Shown here: in pieces, positions 35,093-44,812 of the stretch | How the letters are laid out: each line of letters opens with the position of its first letter | How positions within the stretch are numbered: position 1 is the first letter of the stretch | DNA from: Tenacibaculum soleae | GTDB taxonomy: Bacteria > Bacteroidota > Bacteroidia > Flavobacteriales > Flavobacteriaceae | DNA length: 64,000 bases | Reading direction: 5' to 3' | Assembly: GCF_001693415.1 (NCBI RefSeq) | Contig: NZ_MAKX01000001.1 | Coordinates: forward strand, 496,300 to 560,299 | The notes under the pieces: model-generated | The model's database searches: none | What the model was told of the DNA's origin: nothing | What the model saw: the letters and a program-made list of their open reading frames with translations, nothing else | Program-made: the position numbers and the translations under genes

Positions 35093-36193
35093 CTAAATGG
35101 CAAACAATTTACCAGGTAAAGGTTTTACTACTCCTTTAAGTTCCATTTGAAGTAAGATGGATGCTAATTTATAGGTAGGAATTTCACAATCAAGTGCAAT
35201 AACATCAAGTAATTGTTTACCATTTTGTTGTAGGTAGTCGTAAATTTTTTGTTCAACGTTATTTAAATCAACAAATAACTGTTGTTGTAAAGGTTGGTTT
35301 TTAGGTTGTTTAAGATCCCAGTTTAACATTTTTACAATATCTGTAGCTGAGGTTAATAAATGCGCCTGATTATTTTTAATAAGTTTATTACAGCCTTTAC
35401 TATACATATCGGTAGTTTTTCCGGGTAAGGCAAATACATCTCGGTTGTAAGAATTAGCAATATCAGCAGTTACTAATGAGCCTCCTTTTTCGGCAGATTC
35501 TAATATGATTGTTGCTTTTGAAATACCCGCAACAATACGATTTCGTTTTAAAAAATTTTCGCGTAGTGGTTGTTCATTATGATAAAACTCGGTAATAAAT
35601 CCACCGTTTTTATTTACATCATTAATATATTTTTTATGAACTTTCGGATAAATTTGCTCAAAACCATGTGCTAAAACTCCAACGGTTTGCAAATTGTTTT
35701 TTATAGCGGCTTTGTGAGCACAAATATCAATTCCGTAGGCAAAGCCACTAATAATTATGGGATTATATGCAGCTAAGTTTTCAATAAGTTGATTACAAAA
35801 ATCACGCCCGTAAGAAGTAATATTTCGTGTACCAACTATAGAAATAATTTTTTGACTGTTGAGGTTAATAGTTCCGTCTTTAAAAAATAATATAGGTGCA
35901 TCAATACAGTTTTTTAAATTAAGCGGATAATCATCTTCTAAAAAATAAGAAAACTGCAATTTTTTTTTCTGAATATACTTTAGCTCCTCCTCTGCCCTTT
36001 TTAAGTTAGTTGTATCCAGTAAATGTTTTATAACATGCGTGCCAATTCCGTTTATTTTTTGCAAAGTATTTGCACTTTCTTTAAACACCTGTTCTACACT
36101 TCCTGTGGCAGTAATTAACTTTTTTGCTAAAATATCACCAATGTTTTTGGTTGCTTTTAATCGTAAAATGGCCACTAATTTTTCAGATTTCAT
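35093..36193 (-). CDS. dprA: DNA-processing protein DprA
   Basis: 366 residues. DprA loads RecA on single-stranded DNA during natural transformation. An N-terminal SAM/HhH-like helical part (NIGDILAKKLITATGSV, INGIGTHVIKHLL) precedes the Rossmann domain with SIVGTRNITSYGRDFC (about residue 118), SGFAYGIDICAHKAAI and LAHGFEQIYPKVHK, then FALPGKTTDMYSKGCNKLI, and a C-terminal winged-helix region. All family landmarks are present. It is divergent from the HU/SPOR gene. Confidence 0.95.
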   Translation of the reverse strand: MKSEKLVAILRLKATKNIGDILAKKLITATGSVEQVFKESANTLQKINGIGTHVIKHLLDTTNLKRAEEELKYIQKKKLQFSYFLEDDYPLNLKNCIDAPILFFKDGTINLNSQKIISIVGTRNITSYGRDFCNQLIENLAAYNPIIISGFAYGIDICAHKAAIKNNLQTVGVLAHGFEQIYPKVHKKYINDVNKNGGFITEFYHNEQPLRENFLKRNRIVAGISKATIILESAEKGGSLVTADIANSYNRDVFALPGKTTDMYSKGCNKLIKNNQAHLLTSATDIVKMLNWDLKQPKNQPLQQQLFVDLNNVEQKIYDYLQQNGKQLLDVIALDCEIPTYKLASILLQMELKGVVKPLPGKLFAI

Positions 36194-36275
36194 ACAGCAA
36201 TAATTTGATTATCAATATACAAAAAAACTGTTGATAACATTTGTATGAAAACTTAAAACGACTTAGTAAAAAAAC

Positions 36276-36283
36276 TATATTTG
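36276..36283 (+). promoter_or_regulatory. -7 promoter element (TATATTTG), probably leaderless, for the HU/SPOR gene
   Basis: Perfect TAnnTTTG with only five bases between it and the ATG at 36289, so the transcript should start at or next to the start codon. Confidence 0.55.
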
Positions 36284-36288
36284 TTATT

Positions 36289-37185
36289 ATGACATTAGCC
36301 AACTATATAAACGATTTATTATACAGATACGATTGCGTAATTGTTCCTAATTTTGGTGGTTTTGTAACCAATAAAATAGGCGCTAAAATGAACGATGCTA
36401 CTCAAACATTTTATCCGCCGAAAAAGCAAATTACTTTTAATGCGTATTTACAGCATAATGATGGTTTATTGGCAAATTATATTGCTTCAAATAAAAATAT
36501 TTCTTTTGAAAAGGCAACTACTTTTATTGCAAATGAAGTGGCTCAATGGAAAAATGAATTAAACAATACTGCTGTTAAAGTTGCCTCTGTAGGTAGCTTA
36601 TCTTTAAATGAAGCAAAGCAAATTGTTTTTGAACCAAATACTACTAGTAATTTTTTAACAACATCTTTTGGTTTAGCTATTGTAGAAAGCGAATCTGTAA
36701 AAAGATTTAAGCAAACAGTAAAACCATTGCCAGTAGTTGTTAAAGAAAAAAGTAACACAGCTGTTTTATTAAAATATGCAGCAACAGCGACAATTTTATT
36801 AGGAATTAGCTATGCTGGTTGGAATGGAATTAAAAATCAACCTGAAAATGATTTGTTAGCAGCGAAACAACAAGCTGAAAAAAAACAAATTCAATCAGCA
36901 ACTTTTGTTATTAATAACCCGTTACCGACCATCAATTTAAACGCAACGAAAACATCAAAAGGGAGTTTTCATATTATTGCAGGTGCTTTTCAGGAAATAA
37001 AAAATGCTGAAAACAAGCTTAAAGAATTGCAAGAGTTAGGTTACGACGCTAAAATATTAGGTAAAAATAAATTTGGTTTAACACAAGTAACATTTACTAG
37101 TTTTAATTCTAAAGAAGAAGCTCGTAAATCTTTATTAGAAATTAAAAAAACAGTTAGTGAAGATGCATGGTTATTGGTTAAATAA
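36289..37185 (+). CDS. HU-CCDC81 and SPOR domain protein
   Basis: 298 residues from the ATG at 36289; the longer frame from 36241 would run through the -7 box and is rejected. Residues 1-65 and 70-125 are the bacterial HU-CCDC81 modules (YINDLLYRYDCVIVPNFGGFV; KVASVGSLSLNEAKQIVFEP), then a transmembrane helix (about 175-195), a linker, and a C-terminal SPOR domain (FHIIAGAFQEIKNAENKLKEL) that binds denuded peptidoglycan glycan strands. This architecture is characteristic of Bacteroidota and suggests a link between cytoplasmic nucleic-acid or protein binding and the septal cell wall. Confidence 0.92.
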   Translation: MTLANYINDLLYRYDCVIVPNFGGFVTNKIGAKMNDATQTFYPPKKQITFNAYLQHNDGLLANYIASNKNISFEKATTFIANEVAQWKNELNNTAVKVASVGSLSLNEAKQIVFEPNTTSNFLTTSFGLAIVESESVKRFKQTVKPLPVVVKEKSNTAVLLKYAATATILLGISYAGWNGIKNQPENDLLAAKQQAEKKQIQSATFVINNPLPTINLNATKTSKGSFHIIAGAFQEIKNAENKLKELQELGYDAKILGKNKFGLTQVTFTSFNSKEEARKSLLEIKKTVSEDAWLLVK

Positions 37186-37223
37186 TCATTCTTTTAAATT
37201 ACTTATTTTTTTAGCTTTATGTA

Positions 37224-37231
37224 TATCTTTG
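37224..37231 (+). promoter_or_regulatory. -7 promoter element (TATCTTTG) for the thioesterase gene
   Basis: TAnnTTTG followed by C, 16 bases before the ATG at 37248. Confidence 0.5.
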
Positions 37232-37247
37232 CATCAAAAATTAATTG

Positions 37248-37760
37248 ATGAAAGCGCAAACACCTAAAGAATCATTAACAGTACTTACCGATCTTGTTTT
37301 ACCAGGAGAAACTAATTATTTAGACAATCTTTTTGGAGGAGAATTATTAGCTCGTATGGATAGAGCTTGTAGTATTGCAGCACGTCGTCATTCTAGACGA
37401 ATTGTGGTTACTGCTTCAGTAAATCACGTTGCGTTTACAAAATCAGTTCCTGTTGGAAGCGTGGTTACTTTAGAAGCTAAAGTTTCTAGAGCATTTAAAT
37501 CATCTATGGAAATTTATGTAGATGTTTGGATTGAAGATCGTCAATCTGGTGAAAAAACAAAAGTAAACGAAGGTATTTATACATTTGTTGCTGTTGATGA
37601 AACAGGAAAACCAGTTCCAGTTCCACCAATTCAACCAGAAACTGAATTAGAGAAAAAACGTTACGATGCGGCTTTACGTAGAAAACAATTAAGTTTGGTT
37701 TTAGCAGGTAAATTAGACCCTAAAGAAGCTAAGGAGTTAAAAGCATTGTTTTTAGGTTAA
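37248..37760 (+). CDS. acyl-CoA thioesterase, hotdog fold (YciA/ACOT type)
   Basis: 170 residues from the ATG at 37248 (a TTG immediately before it is not needed). The hotdog signature is seen as LPGETNYLDNLFGGELLARMDRA near residue 18 (N..GxxLa..DxxA), then VTASVNHVAFTKSVPVGSVV and EASVxRxxxSSM-like KVSRAFKSSMEIYVDV. These enzymes hydrolyse medium/long acyl-CoAs. It is convergent with the AI-2E-family gene, with a gap of only seven bases. Confidence 0.9.
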   Translation: MKAQTPKESLTVLTDLVLPGETNYLDNLFGGELLARMDRACSIAARRHSRRIVVTASVNHVAFTKSVPVGSVVTLEAKVSRAFKSSMEIYVDVWIEDRQSGEKTKVNEGIYTFVAVDETGKPVPVPPIQPETELEKKRYDAALRRKQLSLVLAGKLDPKEAKELKALFLG

Positions 37761-37767
37761 AAGAAGC

Positions 37768-38802
37768 TTAAATCTTGTCTAAATCACCATTTTCAGATAA
37801 AAATATGGCTATAGATTTTGTTTTTTCAAACTGAGAGAAAATTATAATCATAATTACAGTAATAGGCACACTTAAAATCATGCCTGTTACTCCCCATATC
37901 TTACCCCAAATAGCTAAGGATAATATAGTTACTAAAGGGCTTAAATTTAAAGACTTACCAAATAATTTAGGCTCTATAATATTACCTACAATTACTTGTA
38001 CTGAACCAACAGCAATTAGTACTATTAAGAAGGGAGTAAACTCTCCAAATTGTATCAAACTAAAAATTGCTGGAAAAATTGTAGCAATTAACGAACCAAT
38101 GGTGGGTATATAGTTTAATAAGAAGATTAAAAAAGCCCAAAAAGGTGCGCTGTCTACGCCTACAATTAATAAAACAATATAACTTAAAACACCTGTAAGT
38201 AAGCTTACATAAGTTTTTAAACGCAAGTAATTTGAAATGGAATATTCAATTTTTGTTAACATTAATTGCATACTTGTATGCTTATCTTTTTTTCTTTCAA
38301 ATACTTTAACAAGTTTCTTTTTAAAACTACTTTCTTCTAAGAAGATAAATAAGGCATAGATGATAATCATAAAAGTATCGCCTAATAAACTACTAATACC
38401 GTTAGCAATATCTCCTAAAACCGATCCGTAATTAAAATCACCAATTACCGATTTTACTGATTTTATGATATCAATATGAAAATAAGTATCTAAACTTTTA
38501 ATAGTTGCATCAATATTTGGCTCATATTTAGAGTATGATGTTGATAAATTTGTAATACTATTGGTAATAATTTCAGAAATAAAACCAAAACCCAATACAA
38601 TAAAAGTAAATACAAAAACATTACTTAACCAACTAGTAATAAATCTTTTAGCAAACGGTATTTTGTAAATTGTTTTACGAATTTCACGTGTTAGAAACCA
38701 AAAAATTATGGCAAATATAAACGGTATTAAAATTCCTTTACCAACAACTAAAACAGCTATGATTGCAACAAAAATAATAATGAAGTTTGTAGAATTTTTC
38801 AT
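37768..38802 (-). CDS. AI-2E family transporter (YdiK/PerM-like)
   Basis: 344 residues, about eight hydrophobic segments. Family blocks are LINYIPTIGSLIATIFPAI-type NYIPTIGSLIATIFP near residue 225 and the C-terminal GNIIEPKLFGKSLNLSPL (conserved EP/PxxxG). Despite the name, most members are not proven AI-2 exporters. It is last in a minus-strand run (nucleotidyltransferase, TPR, DUF4292, EnvC-like, this gene) and follows the EnvC-like gene by nine bases. Confidence 0.9.
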   Translation of the reverse strand: MKNSTNFIIIFVAIIAVLVVGKGILIPFIFAIIFWFLTREIRKTIYKIPFAKRFITSWLSNVFVFTFIVLGFGFISEIITNSITNLSTSYSKYEPNIDATIKSLDTYFHIDIIKSVKSVIGDFNYGSVLGDIANGISSLLGDTFMIIIYALFIFLEESSFKKKLVKVFERKKDKHTSMQLMLTKIEYSISNYLRLKTYVSLLTGVLSYIVLLIVGVDSAPFWAFLIFLLNYIPTIGSLIATIFPAIFSLIQFGEFTPFLIVLIAVGSVQVIVGNIIEPKLFGKSLNLSPLVTILSLAIWGKIWGVTGMILSVPITVIMIIIFSQFEKTKSIAIFLSENGDLDKI

Positions 38803-38811
38803 ACACTTATA

Positions 38812-40026
38812 TTAATTAGTACGTATCCATGTTGCTGGATTTAACTTAGTAACATTTTTTGATAAAATAAAAAGTAACGTGGTTTTACCTGAAATTTTGT
38901 CGGTAAAAACCTTTCCTATTTTATCGCCTGTTTTTATTATACTACCCTTTTTAACATACACATTTTCAAGATTATTATAAGAGGATATATAACTACCATG
39001 TTGTATTAATACTGATTTTTTACCACCAGATTGCGATTGTAATGCTAATACTTTACCGTTAAATATACTTTTAGCATCTGTATTTTTTTTGGTAACAATA
39101 TGCAAGCCAGGACTGTTAATTTTTATACCAGAAAATGTTGGATGAGGTTGCACACCGTATCTTCTGGTTATAATCCCTGTAACAGGCCAAGGTAAATTTC
39201 CTTTATTTTGCTCAAATCTTGCCAGTAATTTTTTTTCGGCAGCATCTAAAACAAATCCTGTCCCACCTTTTTTAGGTTTCTTTTTTCCTTTATTAGCCTT
39301 TGCAATTGCTTCTCTAATTAAACGATCTATACGAGCTGTTATTCGTTTTTCTTCTTTGATTTTCTTCTGTAAATTTCGCTTGTATTTACTTTCTTCTTTT
39401 TTAATTTTAGAAACTAATTTTTCTTGCGATTTTTTATCAGATTCTATTTCTTCTTTTTGTGATTTTTTAGCAATAATTAATAATTCTTTGTCTTTTTTCT
39501 TTTGTATTAAAGAATCATTAAATTGTTTAATTTCATTTGCCTTTACAATAAGATCTTCACCTTGTTTTTTTCGGTAATCATTGTATTGTTGCATGTATTT
39601 TAATCGCTTATAAGCTTGGTAAAAACTTTCAGAAGAGAGTAAAAACATGGTTTTACTTTGTTGCGATTTACTTTTATGGGTTTTTACAACCATATCAGCA
39701 TACTCTTTTTTTAATTTTTTTAACTGCTCATTATATGTGGCAAGTTGTTTTTCGTTTAATGTTATTTCTTTTGATAGTTTTTGTGATTCTAACTCAATAA
39801 CTTTTATTAAACGTTCTCTAGTATTAATTTTTTGACTTAAGTCCTTTAAATCATCTAAAGCATTCCCTTTTTCTTTTTTTGTTTTAAACAGTAAATTGTT
39901 AATCTGTTTAATTTCATTTTTTAGTTTTTGATGCTTCTTTTCTAGTGTTTTTCGTTCTTGACTATAAGAAGGAAAACCTATTAAAAAAACACTTAAAAAT
40001 GAGATATATAAAACAGTTTTTTTCAT
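38812..40026 (-). CDS. EnvC-like murein hydrolase activator (degenerate LytM/M23)
   Basis: 404 residues. Signal peptide (about 1-22), long coiled coils (about 24-250, Lys/Glu-rich), then a C-terminal LytM (peptidase M23) fold beginning near RRYGVQPHPTFSGIKIN. In active LytM enzymes zinc is bound by H-x3-D and H-x-H; here the expected Asp is Lys/Asn (GIKIN) and the H-x-H region reads LLFIL, so catalysis is unlikely. That is as in E. coli EnvC, which activates amidases. It overlaps the DUF4292 gene by one base. Confidence 0.9.
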   Translation of the reverse strand: MKKTVLYISFLSVFLIGFPSYSQERKTLEKKHQKLKNEIKQINNLLFKTKKEKGNALDDLKDLSQKINTRERLIKVIELESQKLSKEITLNEKQLATYNEQLKKLKKEYADMVVKTHKSKSQQSKTMFLLSSESFYQAYKRLKYMQQYNDYRKKQGEDLIVKANEIKQFNDSLIQKKKDKELLIIAKKSQKEEIESDKKSQEKLVSKIKKEESKYKRNLQKKIKEEKRITARIDRLIREAIAKANKGKKKPKKGGTGFVLDAAEKKLLARFEQNKGNLPWPVTGIITRRYGVQPHPTFSGIKINSPGLHIVTKKNTDAKSIFNGKVLALQSQSGGKKSVLIQHGSYISSYNNLENVYVKKGSIIKTGDKIGKVFTDKISGKTTLLFILSKNVTKLNPATWIRTN

Positions 40027-40796
40027 TATAATTTTATTTCTTTATAACCTTTAGGCATTTTAAAATCAACATTTAACTTAGTATTAAAATCAACAGATCG
40101 AGTTGAAATATCAATATTTGTATAGCTATTGTTTTGTTTTGCGTTGATTTTTATCTTTTCTGGAAATAACACTCCTTTTTTATTTAAAAATTTAGGGTAT
40201 GCTATATCTAAACGTTGATTTTTTTTTGTGCTTACAACCGATTGTTTATTTAATTTGTAATGAAGTGAATTTACATAAAAAAAGAGATTAAATAATTCGG
40301 ATTGTTTTTTTGGGGTAAGTTGATACGATTTATCTGTAATTGTTACAGCATGTCTTTTTTGTCTTACATTAAATAACGATTCTCCTAACAACATATTTTG
40401 TAGTTGCTTGAAATTAATATCGGTACCTAATAATTTTTTGAGCATTGAAAAATCGCCATCAAAATAGTTTTTATAAAAAGGCGAATAGAATTGCACTTTT
40501 GTAGGCGTAATTTTGGCTTTAAAAACAGTTATATATTTGGTTCCTTTAAGCCAAATTACTTCATCTTTTTTAATTTTCATTCGTATTTTAAAGCCTACTT
40601 TTTCTTTATTACTTTTATAGTTTACTTTTAAACGAGCATCTACGGTTTTCTCATCAAAATTAGCATTAGTATGTTTTTTTGCTACTCTACGAGCAGACAT
40701 TTCTTTAATTATGGTTGGTTTATTTGCTATGTTTTTACTCGACTTACACGAATAAAAACTTAAAAATAAAACAATAAGTAGGGTAACGTATTTCAT
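40026..40796 (-). CDS. DUF4292 outer-membrane lipoprotein
   Basis: 256 residues. Residues 1-17 form a lipoprotein signal peptide with the lipobox LSFYSC (C17). The body has the DUF4292 strand pattern: VDARLKVNYKSNKEKVGFKIRMKIKKDEVIWLKGT, FYSPFYKNYFDGDFSMLKKLLG and GVLFPEKIKINAKQ (in parts), resembling LolA/LolB-type lipoprotein carriers. DUF4292 is widespread in Bacteroidota; role not established. It shares a 1-base overlap with the downstream EnvC-like gene, implying coupled translation. Confidence 0.85.
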   Translation of the reverse strand: MKYVTLLIVLFLSFYSCKSSKNIANKPTIIKEMSARRVAKKHTNANFDEKTVDARLKVNYKSNKEKVGFKIRMKIKKDEVIWLKGTKYITVFKAKITPTKVQFYSPFYKNYFDGDFSMLKKLLGTDINFKQLQNMLLGESLFNVRQKRHAVTITDKSYQLTPKKQSELFNLFFYVNSLHYKLNKQSVVSTKKNQRLDIAYPKFLNKKGVLFPEKIKINAKQNNSYTNIDISTRSVDFNTKLNVDFKMPKGYKEIKL

Positions 40797-40815
40797 AAAA
40801 TTTATAAAAGGAAAA

Positions 40816-41742
40816 CTATTTTAGCGTTTTTTCGGCTTTATTTTTAAAAAATGAAGCTTTTTTAGTATCATTTAATTTCTGATAAGCTTTTGCCATTTCA
40901 AAATAAAATTGTGCTTCAATTTTAGTGTTATCAATTACAAAATCAATGCCGTTTTGTAAACTTTGTAGCGCTTTCTTATATTGATGATTATTGTTAAGTG
41001 CTTTACCGTTCATTAAATAGATAAAAGGCTGTGCCGGAAATAAGGTTAAACCTTGCTCACTATATTTTAATAAATCAGTATGAGTATTTATATGTAACTT
41101 ATTTAATAAAGGTTTTAAGTTTGCAAATGTTTTTTCTTTTTCAAAAATTACACGTAAATCTACATTTACAATGTTTTTAGGTGCTTTTTTAACTTTGTTG
41201 GCTACGTTATTATGTAACCTTTCTTCAATTCTTCGAAGCCTAGAATCTAATAATTTTGCGTTTCTTAGTTCTGATAAGACTTTTTTAGCTGAAGCTACAT
41301 CACGATTTTGAAGATGTAAATAGACAAGTACTCTTTTTTTCTTCGGATGTTTTTTTGCAAGTTGTTTTTGAACTGTTACGGCTTGCTTAAAATCTGCAGT
41401 TCTTCGTAAAATAGCAACCTTATGTTCAAGCATCCAAAGATTATCTTCCTCTATATTTAAAGATAAATCGATGTATTCTAAAGCTTCAATATTTCTACCT
41501 AATTTTAAATAATTTTTAGAAAGTTCAAATAAAACAGCCGTATCATCAGGTGTTATTTCATTGCAGTTGTTTAAATATTCAATGGCTTTTTTGTGATTGA
41601 AAACAGCTTTTTGTGAAAGTGCTTTAAAAAAGTTTTCTTGAAAATCGATATTGTTTTTTTCGTTAATAGCTATAACACCAGGAATACTGTCTTGTGAATA
41701 ACATATAAAGGCGTAAAAAATCAAGAAAAAAGATAAAAACAT
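40816..41742 (-). CDS. secreted TPR repeat protein
   Basis: 308 residues from the ATG at 41742, which opens a signal peptide (MFLSFFLIFYAFICYSQ); a GTG 54 bases upstream would overlap the nucleotidyltransferase gene and precede the signal, so it is rejected. The mature part is tetratricopeptide-like: KAVFNHKKAIEYLNNCNEI, AVLFELSKNYLKLGRNIEAL, FIYLMNGKALNNNHQYKKAL, and IEAQFYFEMAKAYQKLND, with TPRs at both ends and a divergent middle. It probably acts as a periplasmic scaffold with the DUF4292 and EnvC-like products; this is inference from operon context. Confidence 0.85.
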   Translation of the reverse strand: MFLSFFLIFYAFICYSQDSIPGVIAINEKNNIDFQENFFKALSQKAVFNHKKAIEYLNNCNEITPDDTAVLFELSKNYLKLGRNIEALEYIDLSLNIEEDNLWMLEHKVAILRRTADFKQAVTVQKQLAKKHPKKKRVLVYLHLQNRDVASAKKVLSELRNAKLLDSRLRRIEERLHNNVANKVKKAPKNIVNVDLRVIFEKEKTFANLKPLLNKLHINTHTDLLKYSEQGLTLFPAQPFIYLMNGKALNNNHQYKKALQSLQNGIDFVIDNTKIEAQFYFEMAKAYQKLNDTKKASFFKNKAEKTLK

Positions 41743-41773
41743 CTTAATTCTTGATTTTTTATGGATTGTTTTA

Positions 41774-42790
41774 CTATGTAAGTTCTGTATAATCACCTAT
41801 ACTGACCGATGTATAATTAGCATTGTATTTTGCATGATTACCAATCATTGCATTATCTAATTTTGCGTTAGATATATGAACGTTTGTTTGAATTAATGAG
41901 TTTACAATTGTTGAGTTTTCAACAACACTATTTTCACCAATTGAAACAAAAGGTCCAATTTTTGTGTTTTTTAAAACCACATTTTTACCTACAAAACAAG
42001 GTTGTATTATTTCTGAGTTTTCTAATACAACGTCGTTAGCAACTAAATTGTTGCCATCAGCTTGCTCAAAACCTAAAACTTGCTTATTGGTATCAACCGT
42101 TGGATCTTTTTTACCACAATCCATCCAAGCATCTACTTTACCAGGTATAAATTTTGCACCTTGTTGTTTTAAAGACTCTAAAACCTCTGTTAATTGAAAT
42201 TCACCTGAAGGGCGAATATCATTATCAATTAAATGCTTTATTTCTTCACGAAGCTTATCACCATCTTTAAAGTAGTAAATTCCAATAATTGCTAGATCAG
42301 AAACAAACTCTTTCGGTTTTTCAACAAAATCAGTAATGAATCCGTCTTTTAATTTCACCACACCAAAAGCACTTGGGTCTGCTACTTGCTTTACCCAAAT
42401 AGCACCATCTGCGTTAGCATCTAACGTAAAATCAGCTTTAAATAAAGTGTCTGCAAAAGCCACAACGCACGAGCCGTTTAATGATTTTTTAGCGCAATAA
42501 ATAGCATGCGCAGTTCCTAACGCTTCTTCTTGTACATATACTGATCCTTTAGCCCCTAAACTTTCGGCAATTGCTATTAATTTATCTTTAGTATCCGTAG
42601 GAAAACCTTTAGCAGCTGTACCAATTATAAAGGCAATTTCTTCTATTGGTTGGTTTACAACCGAAGTTATATCTTCAACCAAACGTTGTACAATTGGTTT
42701 ACCAGCTATAACGGTTAACGGTTTTGGAGTTGTAAGTGTATGAGGTCTTAAACGAGACCCGATTCCTGCCATTGGAACGATTATCTTCAT
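41774..42790 (-). CDS. sugar-phosphate nucleotidyltransferase with hexapeptide-repeat C terminus
   Basis: 338 residues. The N-terminal nucleotidyltransferase domain starts MKIIVPMAGIGSRLRPHTLT with the signature GxGxRLxPxTxxxPKPL (TTPKPL), followed by VVAFADTLF (metal-binding D) and VKQVADPSAFGVVKL. The C-terminal ~90 residues are left-handed beta-helix hexapeptides (VLENSEIIQPCFVGKNVVLKN). Such enzymes make NDP-sugars for envelope glycans; the specific sugar (glucose-1-phosphate or another) is not decidable here. It heads the cell-envelope run on the minus strand. Confidence 0.9.
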   Translation of the reverse strand: MKIIVPMAGIGSRLRPHTLTTPKPLTVIAGKPIVQRLVEDITSVVNQPIEEIAFIIGTAAKGFPTDTKDKLIAIAESLGAKGSVYVQEEALGTAHAIYCAKKSLNGSCVVAFADTLFKADFTLDANADGAIWVKQVADPSAFGVVKLKDGFITDFVEKPKEFVSDLAIIGIYYFKDGDKLREEIKHLIDNDIRPSGEFQLTEVLESLKQQGAKFIPGKVDAWMDCGKKDPTVDTNKQVLGFEQADGNNLVANDVVLENSEIIQPCFVGKNVVLKNTKIGPFVSIGENSVVENSTIVNSLIQTNVHISNAKLDNAMIGNHAKYNANYTSVSIGDYTELT

Positions 42791-42847
42791 GTTTTTCTTT
42801 TCGTTTTTTAACGGTGCAATATACCATTAATAAAGCATTGAAAAAAG

Positions 42848-44509
42848 TTACAAACCTTCTGGTATTGCTGCTATTAATGTTTTGGTATATTCGGTTTTTG
42901 GATTGTTGTAAATTTCATCAGCATCTGCAATTTCTTCAAGTTTACCTTTATTCATCACTACTAATTGATCGGCCATGTATTTTACTACCGATAAATCATG
43001 AGAAATAAAGATATAGGTAAAGTTAAATGCTGCTTTTAATTGATTTAATAAATTTAAAACCTGTGCCTGTACTGATACATCTAAAGCAGAAACGGACTCA
43101 TCACAAATAATTAATTTTGGCTTTAAAGCAATGGTACGTGCTATACCAATTCGTTGACGTTGTCCGCCAGAAAATTCATGCGGATATCTATAAAAATGCT
43201 CTTTTTCTAACCCAACTTTTTCTAATAATTCGCATACATATTCTTTTCGTTCTTTTGATGATTTTAAAATATTATGAACCTTCATAGGTTCTAAAATTGC
43301 GTTACCAACGGTAATTCTTGGATTTAAAGAAGAAAAAGGATCTTGAAATATAATTTGAATTTCTTTCCTTAATTTTTTAAAACCAGATTTTGAAAGTTTT
43401 GTAATATCTACTCCGTTATAAATTATTTCTCCTGAAGTTGCGTTTTCTAATCGTAAAATAGTTCTGCTTAACGTGGTTTTTCCACAACCGCTCTCCCCTA
43501 CTAAACCTAAAGTTTCACCTTCATAAATTTTAAAAGATACATTATTAACTGCTTTTACAATTGTTGGCTTTATAAACCAAGAAGCATTAGAAATAAAATT
43601 CTTGTGCAAGTTTTTGATTTCTAGTAATGGAGGTTTTTTGTAAATTTTTTGCTGAAATTCAGCACGTTCACTATCAGAATAAACAGTTTTATTTACCGTA
43701 TTATTAATAAAATCGTTAACCGTTGGTAATATTTTAAAACGCTTTTTAGTATTCGGTTTTGAGTTTATAAGTGCCTTAGTATAGTTTTCTGTCGGATTCA
43801 TAAAAACCTGATCAACTTTACCTTGTTCAACAATTTTTCCTTTATGCATTACTACTACGTTGTTTGCAATTTCAGAAACCAAAGCCAAATCATGAGAAAT
43901 AAAAATAATTCCCATTTTATACTCTTGTTGTAATTCTTTTAAAAGTAAAATTATTTCTTTTTGAACCGTAACATCTAAAGCTGTTGTAGGTTCATCGGCA
44001 ATTAAAAGTTTTGGTTTGCAAGCAATTGCCATAGCAATCATAACCCGTTGTTTTTGTCCGCCACTTATTTGGTGTGGATAGGAGTTAAAAATAGTTTCAG
44101 TTCTAGGAAGTTTTACTTTTTTAAAAAGTGAAATAACCTCTTCTTTTATTTGTTTATTTGATAGATTGGTATGCTGTTCTAAAATTTCAGAAACCTGATT
44201 ACCACAAGTTAAGGTAGGATTTAAAGAACTCATAGGTTCTTGAAAAATCATGGCTATTTCACTCCCTCTAATTTTTTGAAAATTATTGTTGTTGTAGGTC
44301 AATAAATTTTGCTTTTCAAACAGAATTTCTCCTTTAATATTTGCAAATTTAGGAAGCAGCCCTAAAATAGCTAAAGAAGTTACTGATTTTCCGCTTCCAC
44401 TTTCTCCAACAATACCCACAATTTCGTTTTGTAATATATTAAAAGAAACATTTTGAATAATTGCAGGAGCATTTTTAAAACTTATTGCTAAATTTTTAAC
44501 TTGAAGCAT
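42848..44509 (-). CDS. dipeptide/oligopeptide ABC transporter, two fused ATPase domains
   Basis: 553 residues with two complete nucleotide-binding domains. First: Walker [13 protein letters not shown] near residue 36, signature [14 protein letters not shown], Walker [14 protein letters not shown]. Second (from about 300): Walker [17 protein letters not shown], signature [15 protein letters not shown], Walker [14 protein letters not shown]. This DppD-DppF-type fusion (YejF/GsiA-like) drives peptide or glutathione import; no permease or binding protein gene is adjacent, so the rest of the transporter is elsewhere. Probably transcribed separately from the envelope run. Confidence 0.93.
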   Translation of the reverse strand: MLQVKNLAISFKNAPAIIQNVSFNILQNEIVGIVGESGSGKSVTSLAILGLLPKFANIKGEILFEKQNLLTYNNNNFQKIRGSEIAMIFQEPMSSLNPTLTCGNQVSEILEQHTNLSNKQIKEEVISLFKKVKLPRTETIFNSYPHQISGGQKQRVMIAMAIACKPKLLIADEPTTALDVTVQKEIILLLKELQQEYKMGIIFISHDLALVSEIANNVVVMHKGKIVEQGKVDQVFMNPTENYTKALINSKPNTKKRFKILPTVNDFINNTVNKTVYSDSERAEFQQKIYKKPPLLEIKNLHKNFISNASWFIKPTIVKAVNNVSFKIYEGETLGLVGESGCGKTTLSRTILRLENATSGEIIYNGVDITKLSKSGFKKLRKEIQIIFQDPFSSLNPRITVGNAILEPMKVHNILKSSKERKEYVCELLEKVGLEKEHFYRYPHEFSGGQRQRIGIARTIALKPKLIICDESVSALDVSVQAQVLNLLNQLKAAFNFTYIFISHDLSVVKYMADQLVVMNKGKLEEIADADEIYNNPKTEYTKTLIAAIPEGL

Positions 44510-44705
44510 TGGTGTAATTTTTAATAAAAATACGATTTATATTTATATTTAACTTTTAAAAAGTACTTTGAGTTGTAATTTGTTGATTTTTAGATAAAAA
44601 CACTAAACCTAGTATTTGTATAGGGTTAAGAGGTATTTTTTCGCTTTGGTTTTATTGAAAATGTATTTTTTTGTGTGTAAAAATATCATTTTTTGTATTT
44701 TTTTA

Positions 44706-44713
44706 TATATTTG
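44706..44713 (+). promoter_or_regulatory. -7 promoter element (TATATTTG) for the S8 protease gene
   Basis: Perfect TAnnTTTG in the 303-base gene-free gap 44510-44812. It leaves a leader of about 95 bases, long compared with other genes here. Nothing else was recognised in the gap. Confidence 0.5.
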
Positions 44714-44812
44714 TCGTCTATTTATTAAAAATTTAAGAGTTTTTAACGTAATTATATTAAGTTGTAATTTTTATTTTTAATAGATAAAACTAACTTTATA
44801 ACCCTTCAAAAA

